The notes beneath the pieces are model-generated. The model did no database searches. It was not told the DNA's origin and saw only the letters and a list, made by a program, of their open reading frames with translations. Position numbers and translations under genes: made by a program. From Caldifarciminota bacterium (lineage in GTDB: Bacteria > Hydrothermota > UBA3073 > JACQXS01 > JAGMCI01): a stretch of DNA of 33,612 nucleotides. This document shows positions 7,958-17,047 of the stretch, piece by piece. The DNA lies in contig JAGMCI010000015.1 in assembly GCA_023129325.1 (NCBI GenBank), positions 1 to 33,612 on the forward strand, given 5' to 3'. Positions within the stretch are counted from its first letter, which is position 1, and each line of letters starts with the position of its first letter.

Positions 7958-9248
7958 TCTTACCATTTACAATCGTAGTTATCGCTTTTCCCTTTAGTTT
8001 CCAGCCATTAAATGGGCAGTTTCTTCCCATGGATTCAAACTCATTAATATCAACTACCCATTCTTTTTTTAAGTCAATAATTGTTATATCCGCAGGCATC
8101 CCAATTTCAAGCGAACCTGCAGTTAAATTGAAAACCTTTGCTGGATTTATAGTTAGCTTCCTTATCGCTTCAGAAAGGGGGAGAACATTTTTAGCAACTA
8201 ATTCAGTAAGCACCAAACCAAGTGTTGTCTCAAGCCCTATAATTCCAAAAGGAGCCTGTTCCCAGTCTGTGGCTTTATCCTTCTCAGAATGTGGCGCATG
8301 GTCTGAAGCGATTATATCAATTGTCCCATCAGCAAGCCCTTCAAGTAGGGCATTTAAGTCATCAGTTTTTCGTAATGGAGGATTAACTTTCGCAATTGTT
8401 CCATATTTCTTTTCATCCTTCTTCGTAAGAATAAAATGATGTGGTGTAATCTCTGCAGTGACTTTTAGACCTTTATCTTTGGCACATCTTATTTCATCAA
8501 CTGATTCTCGTAAACTTATATGCTCAAGATGGATTGACCAACCAGCCTTTTCTGCTAACCTTATATCGCGTCTAACAAAAAAAACTTCTGAATTATAAAA
8601 TCGCCAGGTGTCAGCTTTAGAATTAATTGTTTTGTCTCCTAACTTTTTCAATATTGATTCTGCCCACTTTGATAACCCGCAATGTGAACTTACAGGAATA
8701 TTGTTTTTTTTTGCTTCTTTTAAAGCTTTATACATTAGCTCTTCATATATAACCGGGTCTCCATCATCTGTTAATTTTATAGCTCCAGCATCTCTCATTT
8801 CTTTTATATTAATTAACTCTCTATGATTTACTCCCTTTGTTATGCAACCACTTGGATAAAGATTTACAATACTTTCTTTTTTGGCATAATTTATAACTGA
8901 ACTTAATAAATTTTTATTATCAATTCTGGGCTCAATATTAGGCTGACAGATTATAGTAGTAAATCCCCCCTTCGCCGCCGCACGAGACACAGTATAAATA
9001 GTCTCTGTGTCTCTCCGTGTTCCTTTATCTCTGTGTCCTTCAGTGTTTTTTATTTCACGGAAATGGGTATGAACATCAATTAAACCAGGAACTACTACTT
9101 TATTGGAAGCATCTATTATTGTAACATTTTCTTCATCTATCTTTGGAGCGATGGATTTAATTTTAGAATTTTCAACTAAAATATCAAGATTAGCATCTAT
9201 GTTATTAGCCGGGTCAATCACCCTCCCGTTCTTTATTAATAAATCCAT
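7905..9248 (-). CDS. pyrC: dihydroorotase, class I
   Basis: Zinc amidohydrolase that closes carbamoyl-aspartate to dihydroorotate in pyrimidine synthesis. The 447 residues contain the metal-binding HTHFRE (His 60 and 62), GGFTTIICQPN, the acidic TDDGDPV with the bridging Asp of class I enzymes, the metal His in HCG and HLEHIS, and DHAPHSEKD. Residues about 66-80 (NTEGHRDKGTRRD and flanks) are an insertion right after HFRE, where relatives have PG and a few residues; it is encoded by a dispersed repeat. The C-terminal tail is repeat-derived too. Six bases separate it from the TonB receptor gene upstream. Confidence 0.94.
   Translation of the reverse strand: MDLLIKNGRVIDPANNIDANLDILVENSKIKSIAPKIDEENVTIIDASNKVVVPGLIDVHTHFREIKNTEGHRDKGTRRDTETIYTVSRAAAKGGFTTIICQPNIEPRIDNKNLLSSVINYAKKESIVNLYPSGCITKGVNHRELINIKEMRDAGAIKLTDDGDPVIYEELMYKALKEAKKNNIPVSSHCGLSKWAESILKKLGDKTINSKADTWRFYNSEVFFVRRDIRLAEKAGWSIHLEHISLRESVDEIRCAKDKGLKVTAEITPHHFILTKKDEKKYGTIAKVNPPLRKTDDLNALLEGLADGTIDIIASDHAPHSEKDKATDWEQAPFGIIGLETTLGLVLTELVAKNVLPLSEAIRKLTINPAKVFNLTAGSLEIGMPADITIIDLKKEWVVDINEFESMGRNCPFNGWKLKGKAITTIVNGKIVMQNRKQRTEDRNSDF
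9001..9060. repeat. 'ctctgtgtctctccgtgt' repeat inside pyrC
   Basis: About 60 bp made of CTCTGTGT, CTCCGTGT and TTCAGTGT units. The same degenerate units fill intergenic DNA at 19450-19555 (TTCAGTGTC, CTCCGTGTATCTCAGTGG) and 23880-23925. Here the frame stays open and the repeat adds 14-17 residues to PyrC. Confidence 0.65.
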
Positions 9249-9254
9249 AGTTGT

Positions 9255-11750
9255 CTAAAAATATGTAACAATCCCAATTTGGATGATTCGTGGCATATCA
9301 TAATTATCAGGATTATTGCAATATCTTTTCCAGTTATTAAGGTCGTCTTGATACATATCCCAACCACTTTTGTAATCCTTTCCATATCTCTTGTTATAAT
9401 CCTCATATTGACTTTCATAGTTTTCTTTTATCCATTTTGGTGGGTCGCCATCATCATCTGGCTTTCCAGCGCGAGAATAAACATTTAAAACATTGTCTTT
9501 ATTTAATACATTCCATATATCTGCAAATAAGCCACATTTTAATCCAGCAATCTTAAAGTTTTTCTCTAATCTTAAATCAACACGAGAAGTAGAAGGCATC
9601 CTTTCTTTTCCTACAAATCTTCCTTTTGCATCAGTGGAGTCAAAAATGGCACCTGATGAGTAAGTAAGCCTAAAAGTAACATCCGAGCCAGAAAACGGTC
9701 GAAAAAGACTTTTAGACCCAAAATCGGCTGGTAAGTGGACACTTATATCTCCTATAAATGAAGAAGTTATATCCCAATTAGCAGGAAACCACAATTTTTT
9801 AGGACCCAAAAAGCCGTACAGTGTTTCAGTATGTTTGGCGTGGAGATAAGAATAAGAGAATAGCCAACTTAAGTATTGGGAGAGTTCTCCACTAGCATTC
9901 AAATCTATTCCATAAATTGTAGCACTGTCAGCAATTATTAAATTCTTAACGTCTCTATAATAGGCAGAAAGGTTTATTTGGAATATACGGGACATCTTGC
10001 ATTTTGTTCCAAAAGTATACATAGTTGTCTCTTGCCATGGAAGAGAGTCTTCAACCACACCTGAGAGTTGTGCAAACTTACCCCAATTGCTGTATGCTAC
10101 AAATTGTGGAATAAACGCAAATGATACCCCAAGTCTTGGGCTGATATAATACTTAGAGCTAACTCCACTTACTTTTGGGTTAAAGTAATCGTATCTTATG
10201 CCAAGATTAAGTCTTAACTTCCTATAATCAATTTCATTAGCTATATAAAGTGCTCGAGTAGTGGTATTTGCATTGTAATTATCCAGATAGGGATTCTTAT
10301 TTATGAATTCGGCTTTAGTTAAGTGTAACTCATATTGATTTAGATGACAACCAAGTTTTGCCTGCCAATACTCACATATTTGAGAACTTATAGAAGCTTT
10401 TATAAAATGCTCAATGTTTTTTCTATCATACCAGAAAGGATAGAAATTATACTCAAAACGCCCAAATTCATCATGATTATATCTTATCATATACAAACCT
10501 CCTGATGGCTCAATTTCATCTTCGCTAATCTCACCCGCACCATATCTTTGAATATCATCTATATACTTATCCAGATTAAATTGATGATAATATATTACTG
10601 TATCTCCTCTTGCATATACTGTATCACCTTGTAGAGGTTCACCTGATTTACTAAGTAGATAAGTTCCTGTTTGATAACACCTATAATTTAGTGCGTTAAC
10701 AATATCTTCAAGCTTTGCTCCTGAGTCCCATTCCCATTCACCTGTATAAGGATTCCAATACCCTAAATGCCTCACATTTTCATAAAACCACATCCAAGCA
10801 CGGTCTTCTGACCAACCATCTTTCCATTGCTTCAATTTAGGGTCATACCAACCAGAATCTCGAGCCACAGCTACCCAGGAAAGTCTTGTTCCAATTGCTT
10901 TCCACTCATTATAAGATTTACCTCCTTGAGAACTTGCTTTAAAATGAGAATTCATCTTGCCAAGTTTTATAGTATAAGAGGTATTAGGATTTATATCATG
11001 AGTTAAGGATAAATTTATTCCAGAGTATTCAGAATTATAAAGGGGCCAATCCTTTACCCAAGCCCCACGAGACCTTAAATGGTCATAAATTTTGTACCTC
11101 TGATTTAGTAATTCTCCCTTAAAGCCAATTTTTAAAAAATCTCTTGGCCTCCAGGTAAGTTTTAACATACCATTCTTTTGAGAAAAGCCATTATTAGATT
11201 TTGGTAAAATGCTCGGTAGATAATTCTTAGTTGTATCTATACCACCAGAGGCAAAAAAGGTCATATTCTCAAGTAAAGGTATAGGACCACCAATGTTAAA
11301 ATTAAATTGATGTTCCCCTATATCAGTGTTTGTGAAATATTTTATATTTCCATCGTAATTTTCACTCCCTTCTTTAGTCAATATATTTACTACCCCTGAC
11401 ATAGCATTACCATATTCAGCACTAAACCCATCCAGAGCAACCCACATTTTAGAAATTGCATCCTTGTTAAAACTTATGTAAGGAAATCTATAAACTGGGT
11501 CTGTAATTTCTATTCCATCTACAAGAAATACTTCTTCCCCAGCACAACCGCCCCGAAAGTGTAACTCTCTATTTGACTTAACTATCCCAATTTGTTGAGC
11601 CAAAATTTCTGAAATTGGAATCCATTCAAGTTCTTCTTCCTGAATTGATAGAGTAGTAGAGGTTAATTTAAATGTTGAGTCAGTTTTAGTAGTATCTATT
11701 GTGTTGCCTGCAAATAAAATAAGTAGGATTAAGCAATTAACTATTTCCAT
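9255..11750 (-). CDS. TonB-dependent receptor
   Basis: Outer-membrane importer of 831 residues. A signal peptide (MEIVNCLILLILFAGN) is followed directly by a plug domain: ISEILAQQIGIV, LHFRGGCAGEEVFLVDGIE, GFSAEYGNAMSGVVNILTKEG. The rest is a long 22-strand-type barrel rich in aromatic residues and ending in Phe (IGIVTYF), the usual C-terminal signal of outer-membrane proteins. The N-terminal carboxypeptidase-like domain that many relatives carry is missing. The substrate is unknown. It sits between pyrB and pyrC in the same direction, which is unusual. Confidence 0.88.
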   Translation of the reverse strand: MEIVNCLILLILFAGNTIDTTKTDSTFKLTSTTLSIQEEELEWIPISEILAQQIGIVKSNRELHFRGGCAGEEVFLVDGIEITDPVYRFPYISFNKDAISKMWVALDGFSAEYGNAMSGVVNILTKEGSENYDGNIKYFTNTDIGEHQFNFNIGGPIPLLENMTFFASGGIDTTKNYLPSILPKSNNGFSQKNGMLKLTWRPRDFLKIGFKGELLNQRYKIYDHLRSRGAWVKDWPLYNSEYSGINLSLTHDINPNTSYTIKLGKMNSHFKASSQGGKSYNEWKAIGTRLSWVAVARDSGWYDPKLKQWKDGWSEDRAWMWFYENVRHLGYWNPYTGEWEWDSGAKLEDIVNALNYRCYQTGTYLLSKSGEPLQGDTVYARGDTVIYYHQFNLDKYIDDIQRYGAGEISEDEIEPSGGLYMIRYNHDEFGRFEYNFYPFWYDRKNIEHFIKASISSQICEYWQAKLGCHLNQYELHLTKAEFINKNPYLDNYNANTTTRALYIANEIDYRKLRLNLGIRYDYFNPKVSGVSSKYYISPRLGVSFAFIPQFVAYSNWGKFAQLSGVVEDSLPWQETTMYTFGTKCKMSRIFQINLSAYYRDVKNLIIADSATIYGIDLNASGELSQYLSWLFSYSYLHAKHTETLYGFLGPKKLWFPANWDITSSFIGDISVHLPADFGSKSLFRPFSGSDVTFRLTYSSGAIFDSTDAKGRFVGKERMPSTSRVDLRLEKNFKIAGLKCGLFADIWNVLNKDNVLNVYSRAGKPDDDGDPPKWIKENYESQYEDYNKRYGKDYKSGWDMYQDDLNNWKRYCNNPDNYDMPRIIQIGIVTYF

Positions 11751-11782
11751 AAAAATCCGTGTAATCCGTGGCTATGAGGCAT

Positions 11783-12706
11783 TTATCCTATTAAGATTAG
11801 TTTTAGGAGTGCCATTCGGATGTATAAACCATTTTGGGCTTGTCTAAAATAAGCAGCACGAGGGTCTGAATCTACTTCTTTTTTAATGTCATCAACCCTG
11901 GGTAAAGGATGCATAATTATAGCATCTTTTTTCATAAGTTTTAAAATACTTTTATCTATTATGTATTTACCACAGGCTTCTTTATAATCTTTAACCCTCT
12001 TGCCAAATCTCTCTTTTTGGATACGAGTCTGGTAAATAATGTCAACAATTGGAGCAATTTTCTTTAAGTTACTTTCTTCTGTAAAAAAAGTATGATGTCT
12101 TTTTAAATAATCTTTAATATCAGATTTTATTCTTGTCACTTTTGGGGCTACAAAGTAAATCTTAATATTCTTATATTTGGCTAAAAGGTAAGAGAGCGAC
12201 CTCACTGTCCGCCCATTGGCAAGGTCACCAACCATAGCTATTGATATACCATCTATTTTCCCTAACTCTTCTTTAATAGTATATAAGTCTAATAAAGCCT
12301 GAGTAGGATGCTGTCCAGAACCATCACCAGCATTTATAATTGGCACTCTGGCAACCTTTGCCGCCTTCTCGGCTGCCCCACTTTCATAATGTCGCAATAT
12401 AATTACATCAGAATAACTTTCTATTACTCTAATTGTGTCTTCAAGAGTTTCACCTTTGGCAGCAGACGAAAATTCACGAGCATTCTCAGTTGATATTACT
12501 TCACCACCAAGTTTCTGCATAGCCGATTCAAAAGAAAGTCTGGTTCTGGTACTTGGTTCGTAAAATACGGTAGCCATTACTTTTTGAGATAAAATGTCAG
12601 AGCCCCCTTTTTGGACTACTTCTTTCATTTCGTGAGCCATTGTAAAAAGATTAGCTAACTTAGAGCGATTAAATTGCTGAGCTTTAATAATATGATGAAG
12701 CTTCAT
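11783..12706 (-). CDS. pyrB: aspartate carbamoyltransferase catalytic subunit
   Basis: Makes carbamoyl-aspartate from carbamoyl phosphate and aspartate in pyrimidine synthesis. The 307 residues include the carbamoyl-phosphate site STRTRLSFE, the HPTQALLDLYTI active-site segment and the C-terminal MHPLPRVDDI. The start overlaps the end of ctp by four bases. No pyrI regulatory subunit is nearby, and the pyrC needed for the next step lies one gene downstream. Confidence 0.95.
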   Translation of the reverse strand: MKLHHIIKAQQFNRSKLANLFTMAHEMKEVVQKGGSDILSQKVMATVFYEPSTRTRLSFESAMQKLGGEVISTENAREFSSAAKGETLEDTIRVIESYSDVIILRHYESGAAEKAAKVARVPIINAGDGSGQHPTQALLDLYTIKEELGKIDGISIAMVGDLANGRTVRSLSYLLAKYKNIKIYFVAPKVTRIKSDIKDYLKRHHTFFTEESNLKKIAPIVDIIYQTRIQKERFGKRVKDYKEACGKYIIDKSILKLMKKDAIIMHPLPRVDDIKKEVDSDPRAAYFRQAQNGLYIRMALLKLILIG

Positions 12707-14232
12707 TTCACACCTGCTGAATTAAATAATTCTTCTTTTGACTGAGCTTTTGATAAAAGTTCAGTTGCGGTTTTAATCCATGAATCATACTCAAGTATGA
12801 CCTCATACTTACCTTTTGTTCCCCATTTGTCTTCAGCAATATGTTGCTTGAGAAGCCTCTTGATAAATACTCCGGCAGTGTCATATTCAGAATCAATAAA
12901 TTTTAACTCTTTAGTCTTTAAAAAAGACTTAAATTCTTTAAGAATTGATGCCCCGACCACAAAGTCTTTTTTAATTTCAGGATGCTCTCTTACATATTTT
13001 GATGTATACTGCATAAATAGCCCCTTTCTCCTGATATGAGTAATTAAGGATGGCGGATATTTTTCATACTCAAGAATAATATCTGGGATTATAGCCCCAT
13101 TACTTATGAATTCTCTTTTAAGTGGACCGAGACTGACAAACTTTTTCCCAAGAGTTGGATTTTTAAGTAAAAACCGCAGAGTATCTGACTTATTTATGCA
13201 TCTCCCGCTTGGTGTATAATATCTGGCAGTTGTGAGTTTAATAGCCTCTCCATCTCCAAGGGGCATTAAAGTTTGCACAGAGCCTTTACCAAATGTTGTA
13301 TCACCCACTATAAGACCTAAATCCCAATCCTGAATAGCTCCGGCTACAATTTCTGAAGCTGAAGCCGAGCCTCTGTTCGCAAGAACAATAATTGGAAGTC
13401 CTATGGTCTTGGATTCACTTTTGCTATAAAAATCACGATTTGCTCTTCTAACTCTACCTTTCGTCAAGACAATAAGTCTTCCAGGAGGTAAAAAGTTATC
13501 CGATACCTTAACTGCCTCATCAAGAAGTCCACCAGGATTAGAACGAAGGTCAAGTATAAATTTCCTTGCTCCCTGAGACTGAAGTTTGTTAAGAGCTTTG
13601 CTCACTTCTTCACCTGTGCCTTTAGAAAATCCTGAAAGCCTTATGTAACCTATATTAGAATCAATCAATCCAAAATACATAACATTTTTTAAGTCTATTA
13701 TTGCCCTTGTGAGATTAAAATCAATTGGTTCATCAATCCCTTCTCTTGCTATTGTGAGAATAACTTTAGTTCCTGGTGTGCCTCGCATCTTGCCCACAGC
13801 TTCATCAAGTTCTATCCCTTTAGTAGAAATCCCATCTATCTTAATTATCCTATCCCCTGGTTGAAGACCAGCCCGATAAGCAGGAGTGCCTTCAAAAGGA
13901 GAAATGACAGTAATTATTCCGGCTATCTTACTCACTACAAAACCAAGTCCACCATATTTACCGGAAGTCTTAATTTTTAATTCCTTGTAATCTTTGGAAG
14001 TTAAATAAGTTGAGTGATGGTCAAGTTTTGAGAGCATACCACGAATTGCAGCACGAACAAGTTCAGAAGAACTAACTTCTTGAACATACCCTTGTTTGAC
14101 TAATTTAAGTACTTGGCCAAAAGTATTCAGTAATTGATATAAATTTTCTGAAGCAGTATCTGCTTTTGCCCAAAATCCTAATCCTCCTAAAAGGATAACA
14201 ATTATCACTATTATAATGTATCTCCTCTTCAT
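12703..14232 (-). CDS. C-terminal processing peptidase (S41 family)
   Basis: Periplasmic, membrane-anchored serine protease of 509 residues. An N-terminal hydrophobic segment (IIIVIIVILLGGLGFW) is followed by the S41 N-terminal helices, a PDZ domain (about 90-175, with YGGLGFVVSK and PAYRAGLQPGDRI) and the catalytic core: the Ser in NRGSASASEIVAGA and the Lys in FGKGSVQT form the dyad. About 120 residues after the core form an extra helical C-terminal region. The start overlaps tmk by four bases. Confidence 0.92.
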   Translation of the reverse strand: MKRRYIIIVIIVILLGGLGFWAKADTASENLYQLLNTFGQVLKLVKQGYVQEVSSSELVRAAIRGMLSKLDHHSTYLTSKDYKELKIKTSGKYGGLGFVVSKIAGIITVISPFEGTPAYRAGLQPGDRIIKIDGISTKGIELDEAVGKMRGTPGTKVILTIAREGIDEPIDFNLTRAIIDLKNVMYFGLIDSNIGYIRLSGFSKGTGEEVSKALNKLQSQGARKFILDLRSNPGGLLDEAVKVSDNFLPPGRLIVLTKGRVRRANRDFYSKSESKTIGLPIIVLANRGSASASEIVAGAIQDWDLGLIVGDTTFGKGSVQTLMPLGDGEAIKLTTARYYTPSGRCINKSDTLRFLLKNPTLGKKFVSLGPLKREFISNGAIIPDIILEYEKYPPSLITHIRRKGLFMQYTSKYVREHPEIKKDFVVGASILKEFKSFLKTKELKFIDSEYDTAGVFIKRLLKQHIAEDKWGTKGKYEVILEYDSWIKTATELLSKAQSKEELFNSAGVK

Positions 14233-14840
14233 TTGAGTAATGGTTTTACAAGCTCTTTGACACGAATTTCAAGCTTGTCAGGTTTTAAAGCCCCATCAAG
14301 CATCTTTACCCGTTCAGGATTGGCTCTTACAATCTCAAGATATTTTGCCCTCACTCTGTAATGAAAGTCCCTTGATTCAAGCTCTATCCTATCTTTTCTT
14401 TTAATTCTTGATAGTCCTTGTTCTGGTGGAAGGTCAATAAGGATAGTAATGTCAGGGATAAGTCCTTGAGTAGCTATAGCATTCATATCTTTAATTAACT
14501 TTACAGGAATCCCTCTCCCTCCTCCTTGATAAGCAAGAGTAGCGTCAGAAAATCTATCCGCAATTACTATTTTATGTTTCAGAAGAGCTGGCTTTATAAT
14601 TTCAGCAACATTCTGAGCCCTGTCCGCAAGATAAAGAAAGAACTCTGTAAATTTAGATAATTTATCATTTTTCTCATCAAGCAAGATATTACTTATTTTC
14701 TTAGAAATATCAGTACCACCCGGTTCCTTTGTAAATATACAATCATATCCCTGTGATGTCAGCCATTTATATAACCTCTCTGCCTGAGTAGACTTCCCGC
14801 TTCCCTCAATCCCCTCAAATGTTATAAATAAACCTTTCAT
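14229..14840 (-). CDS. tmk: thymidylate kinase
   Basis: Phosphorylates dTMP to dTDP with ATP. It is 203 residues long, with P-loop FEGIEGSGKSTQ, the DR(F/Y) motif in DRFSDATLAYQGGGRG, and KEPGGT; all are typical of bacterial Tmk. It overlaps ctp by four bases and heads the nucleotide part of the run (tmk, pyrB, pyrC, dgt). Confidence 0.95.
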   Translation of the reverse strand: MKGLFITFEGIEGSGKSTQAERLYKWLTSQGYDCIFTKEPGGTDISKKISNILLDEKNDKLSKFTEFFLYLADRAQNVAEIIKPALLKHKIVIADRFSDATLAYQGGGRGIPVKLIKDMNAIATQGLIPDITILIDLPPEQGLSRIKRKDRIELESRDFHYRVRAKYLEIVRANPERVKMLDGALKPDKLEIRVKELVKPLLK

Positions 14841-14871
14841 TTTTCAAAAAAGCTTTGTTGTCGGTAACATA

Positions 14872-15129
14872 CTACCATTTAAGTATCTTTTTCAAAGCCT
14901 TATCAACATCCTCGCAACTCATTTTATCTATTGCCAGACCTAAACTCTTTAGTCCTTTTGAATATTTCGTGGGAGGAGTAATCTCCTTTACAAATTCATA
15001 GAGATATCTAACATCGTCCCAATGTTCTGAAAGCACTTCCTGCCATAATCGGCCTAAATTGAAAACAAAACTATCATTAGATATTGATGTGTCAATTTCT
15101 TCTTTGTTATAAAGCCTCTTTTTCGTCAC
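14872..15129 (-). CDS. 85-aa protein paired with the B3/nuclease-like gene
   Basis: Unrecognised 85-residue soluble protein, mostly helical by composition, with many Lys, Glu and Asp residues and no signal peptide. Its start overlaps the stop of the upstream 243-residue gene by four bases (15126-15129), so the two are probably translated together and may act as a pair. A regulator or antidote to the nuclease-like partner is one possibility, not shown. Confidence 0.6.
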   Translation of the reverse strand: MTKKRLYNKEEIDTSISNDSFVFNLGRLWQEVLSEHWDDVRYLYEFVKEITPPTKYSKGLKSLGLAIDKMSCEDVDKALKKILKW

Positions 15130-15857
15130 TTGCTTCTATCTTTAAAACGCTTTTCTATAGTATCTCTGGGTAAATATGCTATTAAACTAGCCAGTTCACA
15201 TATCTCAAGAGGACAAGTGCTCCAATCATGTACCCAACAAACAATAATGTCGCAACCTTTCAAAGGATGCTTATGTTGTTTATAGTGCGAACTTTTATAT
15301 TCAAATTCAACAAATTCCCTAGTCCATCCTTGGCCATTAAATCGTCTAATTGTTGCATCAGGAAAAGCACTTCTGACCTCTTCTACTATCATTCCCAATT
15401 CCTCAAACACCATTCCAAAAAGAAGCACGACTCCCATTTCATTAACTGGCGCATAAACAAGACCACCATAATTTATCGGTCCCCCTACTATTGAAACACC
15501 CCTTCCTCGTTTCTTGCTCACTTTGATTTGTTGCAATGCCCTTTCCGTAGATATTTTGTGTATTTGTGGTTTGAGACGAAAACGATAGCGCTTCCCAGGT
15601 ATAACAGGTTCTATAATTACGAAATCTCCAGGCTTTGCATTTTGTGTTTTATACCAACCTTTAACACCAAAAAAACGACTTTGCAGGGTGTCAAAAGTAA
15701 GTGGGTATACTACATTATGGTCATCAAATACTGCTTCAATTTTAATGCTCTTTGTTCCAGCAGGGAATTGTATCTTGTGCTTTCTTCTTACTGGAATAAT
15801 TCCATAGTTCAGGTATACTTGAGTAACCTCACTGATTATTTCTTTCTTTTCTGTCAT
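15126..15857 (-). CDS. B3-like DNA-binding plus PD-(D/E)XK-like protein
   Basis: A 243-residue soluble protein. Residues about 15-100 (PLTFDTLQSRFFGVKGWYKT, then KPGDFVIIEP) look like the double-psi/B3-type DNA-binding fold seen in some restriction enzymes. The second half has FPDATIRRF, then VEFEYKSSHY and GCDIIVCWVHDW, which could be a degenerate PD-(D/E)XK nuclease core. I infer a DNA-directed enzyme or regulator; the fold assignment is by eye only. It stands at the head of the run that continues into tmk and pyrB. Confidence 0.5.
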   Translation of the reverse strand: MTEKKEIISEVTQVYLNYGIIPVRRKHKIQFPAGTKSIKIEAVFDDHNVVYPLTFDTLQSRFFGVKGWYKTQNAKPGDFVIIEPVIPGKRYRFRLKPQIHKISTERALQQIKVSKKRGRGVSIVGGPINYGGLVYAPVNEMGVVLLFGMVFEELGMIVEEVRSAFPDATIRRFNGQGWTREFVEFEYKSSHYKQHKHPLKGCDIIVCWVHDWSTCPLEICELASLIAYLPRDTIEKRFKDRSK

Positions 15858-15858
15858 A

Positions 15859-15954
15859 TTATGTATCTTTAGATTTCCCTATCAAATATTTGCTTAAGTC
15901 TATATGCTTTCCTGTTGCATATATCTTTATCACATTTGCCAATTCCTGATTCAT
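15859..15954 (-). CDS. possible 31-aa peptide
   Basis: An ATG at 15954 gives MNQELANVIKIYATGKHIDL plus eleven residues, stopping one base before the ATG of the B3/nuclease-like gene. There is no clear ribosome binding site. The close junction hints at a leader or regulatory peptide, or the remnant of a longer gene; chance is also possible. Confidence 0.22.
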   Translation of the reverse strand: MNQELANVIKIYATGKHIDLSKYLIGKSKDT

Positions 15955-15967
15955 AATCTTAAGTTTT

Positions 15968-17047
15968 TCATTTTTTAGAATACTTCTTTATAAATTCTTC
16001 CACCTTTCTTTTTGCTACATCATCTGAATACTGAACTGGGGGTGATTTCATAAAATAGCTTGATGGTTCTATTAAAGCCCCAGAAAGTCCTGCGTCCATA
16101 CCAATTTTACAAGCCCGAATGGCATCTATTACTACTCCTGCAGAATTTGGTGAATCCCATACTTCAAGTTTGAGCTCCATATTTAATGGAACATCCCCAA
16201 ATGTCTTTCCCTCAAGTTTTATGTATGCAAATTTCCTATCCTTAAGCCAGGGAACATAATCTGAGGGTCCTATATGAATATTCTCTGCGTCAATCTTATA
16301 AGGGATTTGTGAAGATACTGCCTGGGTCTTGGATATTTTCTTTGAATCAAGTCTCTCACGTTCAAGCATATTTAAAAAATCAGTATTCCCGCCAACATTT
16401 AATTGATAAGTGCGTTCAAGTCTTACCCCTCTGTCATTAAATAAATTCGTAAGCACTCTATGCACAATTGTAGCTCCAACCTGTGATTTTATATCATCAC
16501 CAATTACTGGAACTCCGTCATCCTTAAACCTTGAATCCCAATACTTTTGGTTTGCAATAAATACAGGAATACAGTTTATAAAACCAACTTTAGCTTGCAA
16601 AATTTGTTCAACATACCACTTTGTTGCTTCTTCAGAGCCAACTGGTAAGTAACTTATCACAAGGTCTGTTTTTGTCTCCTCTAAAACTTTCACTATATCT
16701 ACAGTAGAACCAGGAGCTTTCTTTATAATTGGAGCTAAATATTTTCCTATCCCGTCATGGGTCATCCCTCTCTGCACTGGAATACCTAACTCTGGAACAT
16801 CATAAAATTTATAAGTATTGTTAGGCTTAGTATAAATGGCTTCAGCTAAATCCTTACCCACTTTATTTCTGTCAATATCAATAGCACAGGAAAATTCTAT
16901 ATCCCTTATATGATAAGGTCCAAATTTCGTATGCATAATGCCTGGAATTCGTTCTCCTTCCTTAGCATTCTTATAATAATATACTCCCTGAACTAACGAT
17001 GAAGCACAATTACCAACTCCTATTATACCTACTCTTATCTTACTCAT
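15968..17047 (-). CDS. ino1: myo-inositol-3-phosphate synthase
   Basis: Converts glucose 6-phosphate to 1L-myo-inositol 3-phosphate with NAD+ as cofactor. The 359-residue protein starts with the Rossmann glycine motif [12 protein letters not shown] and has the family segments [45 protein letters not shown] and [16 protein letters not shown]. The size fits the short prokaryotic form. It overlaps the upstream CDP-alcohol phosphatidyltransferase gene by eight bases, so both should serve one pathway to inositol phospholipids. Confidence 0.94.
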   Translation of the reverse strand: MSKIRVGIIGVGNCASSLVQGVYYYKNAKEGERIPGIMHTKFGPYHIRDIEFSCAIDIDRNKVGKDLAEAIYTKPNNTYKFYDVPELGIPVQRGMTHDGIGKYLAPIIKKAPGSTVDIVKVLEETKTDLVISYLPVGSEEATKWYVEQILQAKVGFINCIPVFIANQKYWDSRFKDDGVPVIGDDIKSQVGATIVHRVLTNLFNDRGVRLERTYQLNVGGNTDFLNMLERERLDSKKISKTQAVSSQIPYKIDAENIHIGPSDYVPWLKDRKFAYIKLEGKTFGDVPLNMELKLEVWDSPNSAGVVIDAIRACKIGMDAGLSGALIEPSSYFMKSPPVQYSDDVAKRKVEEFIKKYSKK

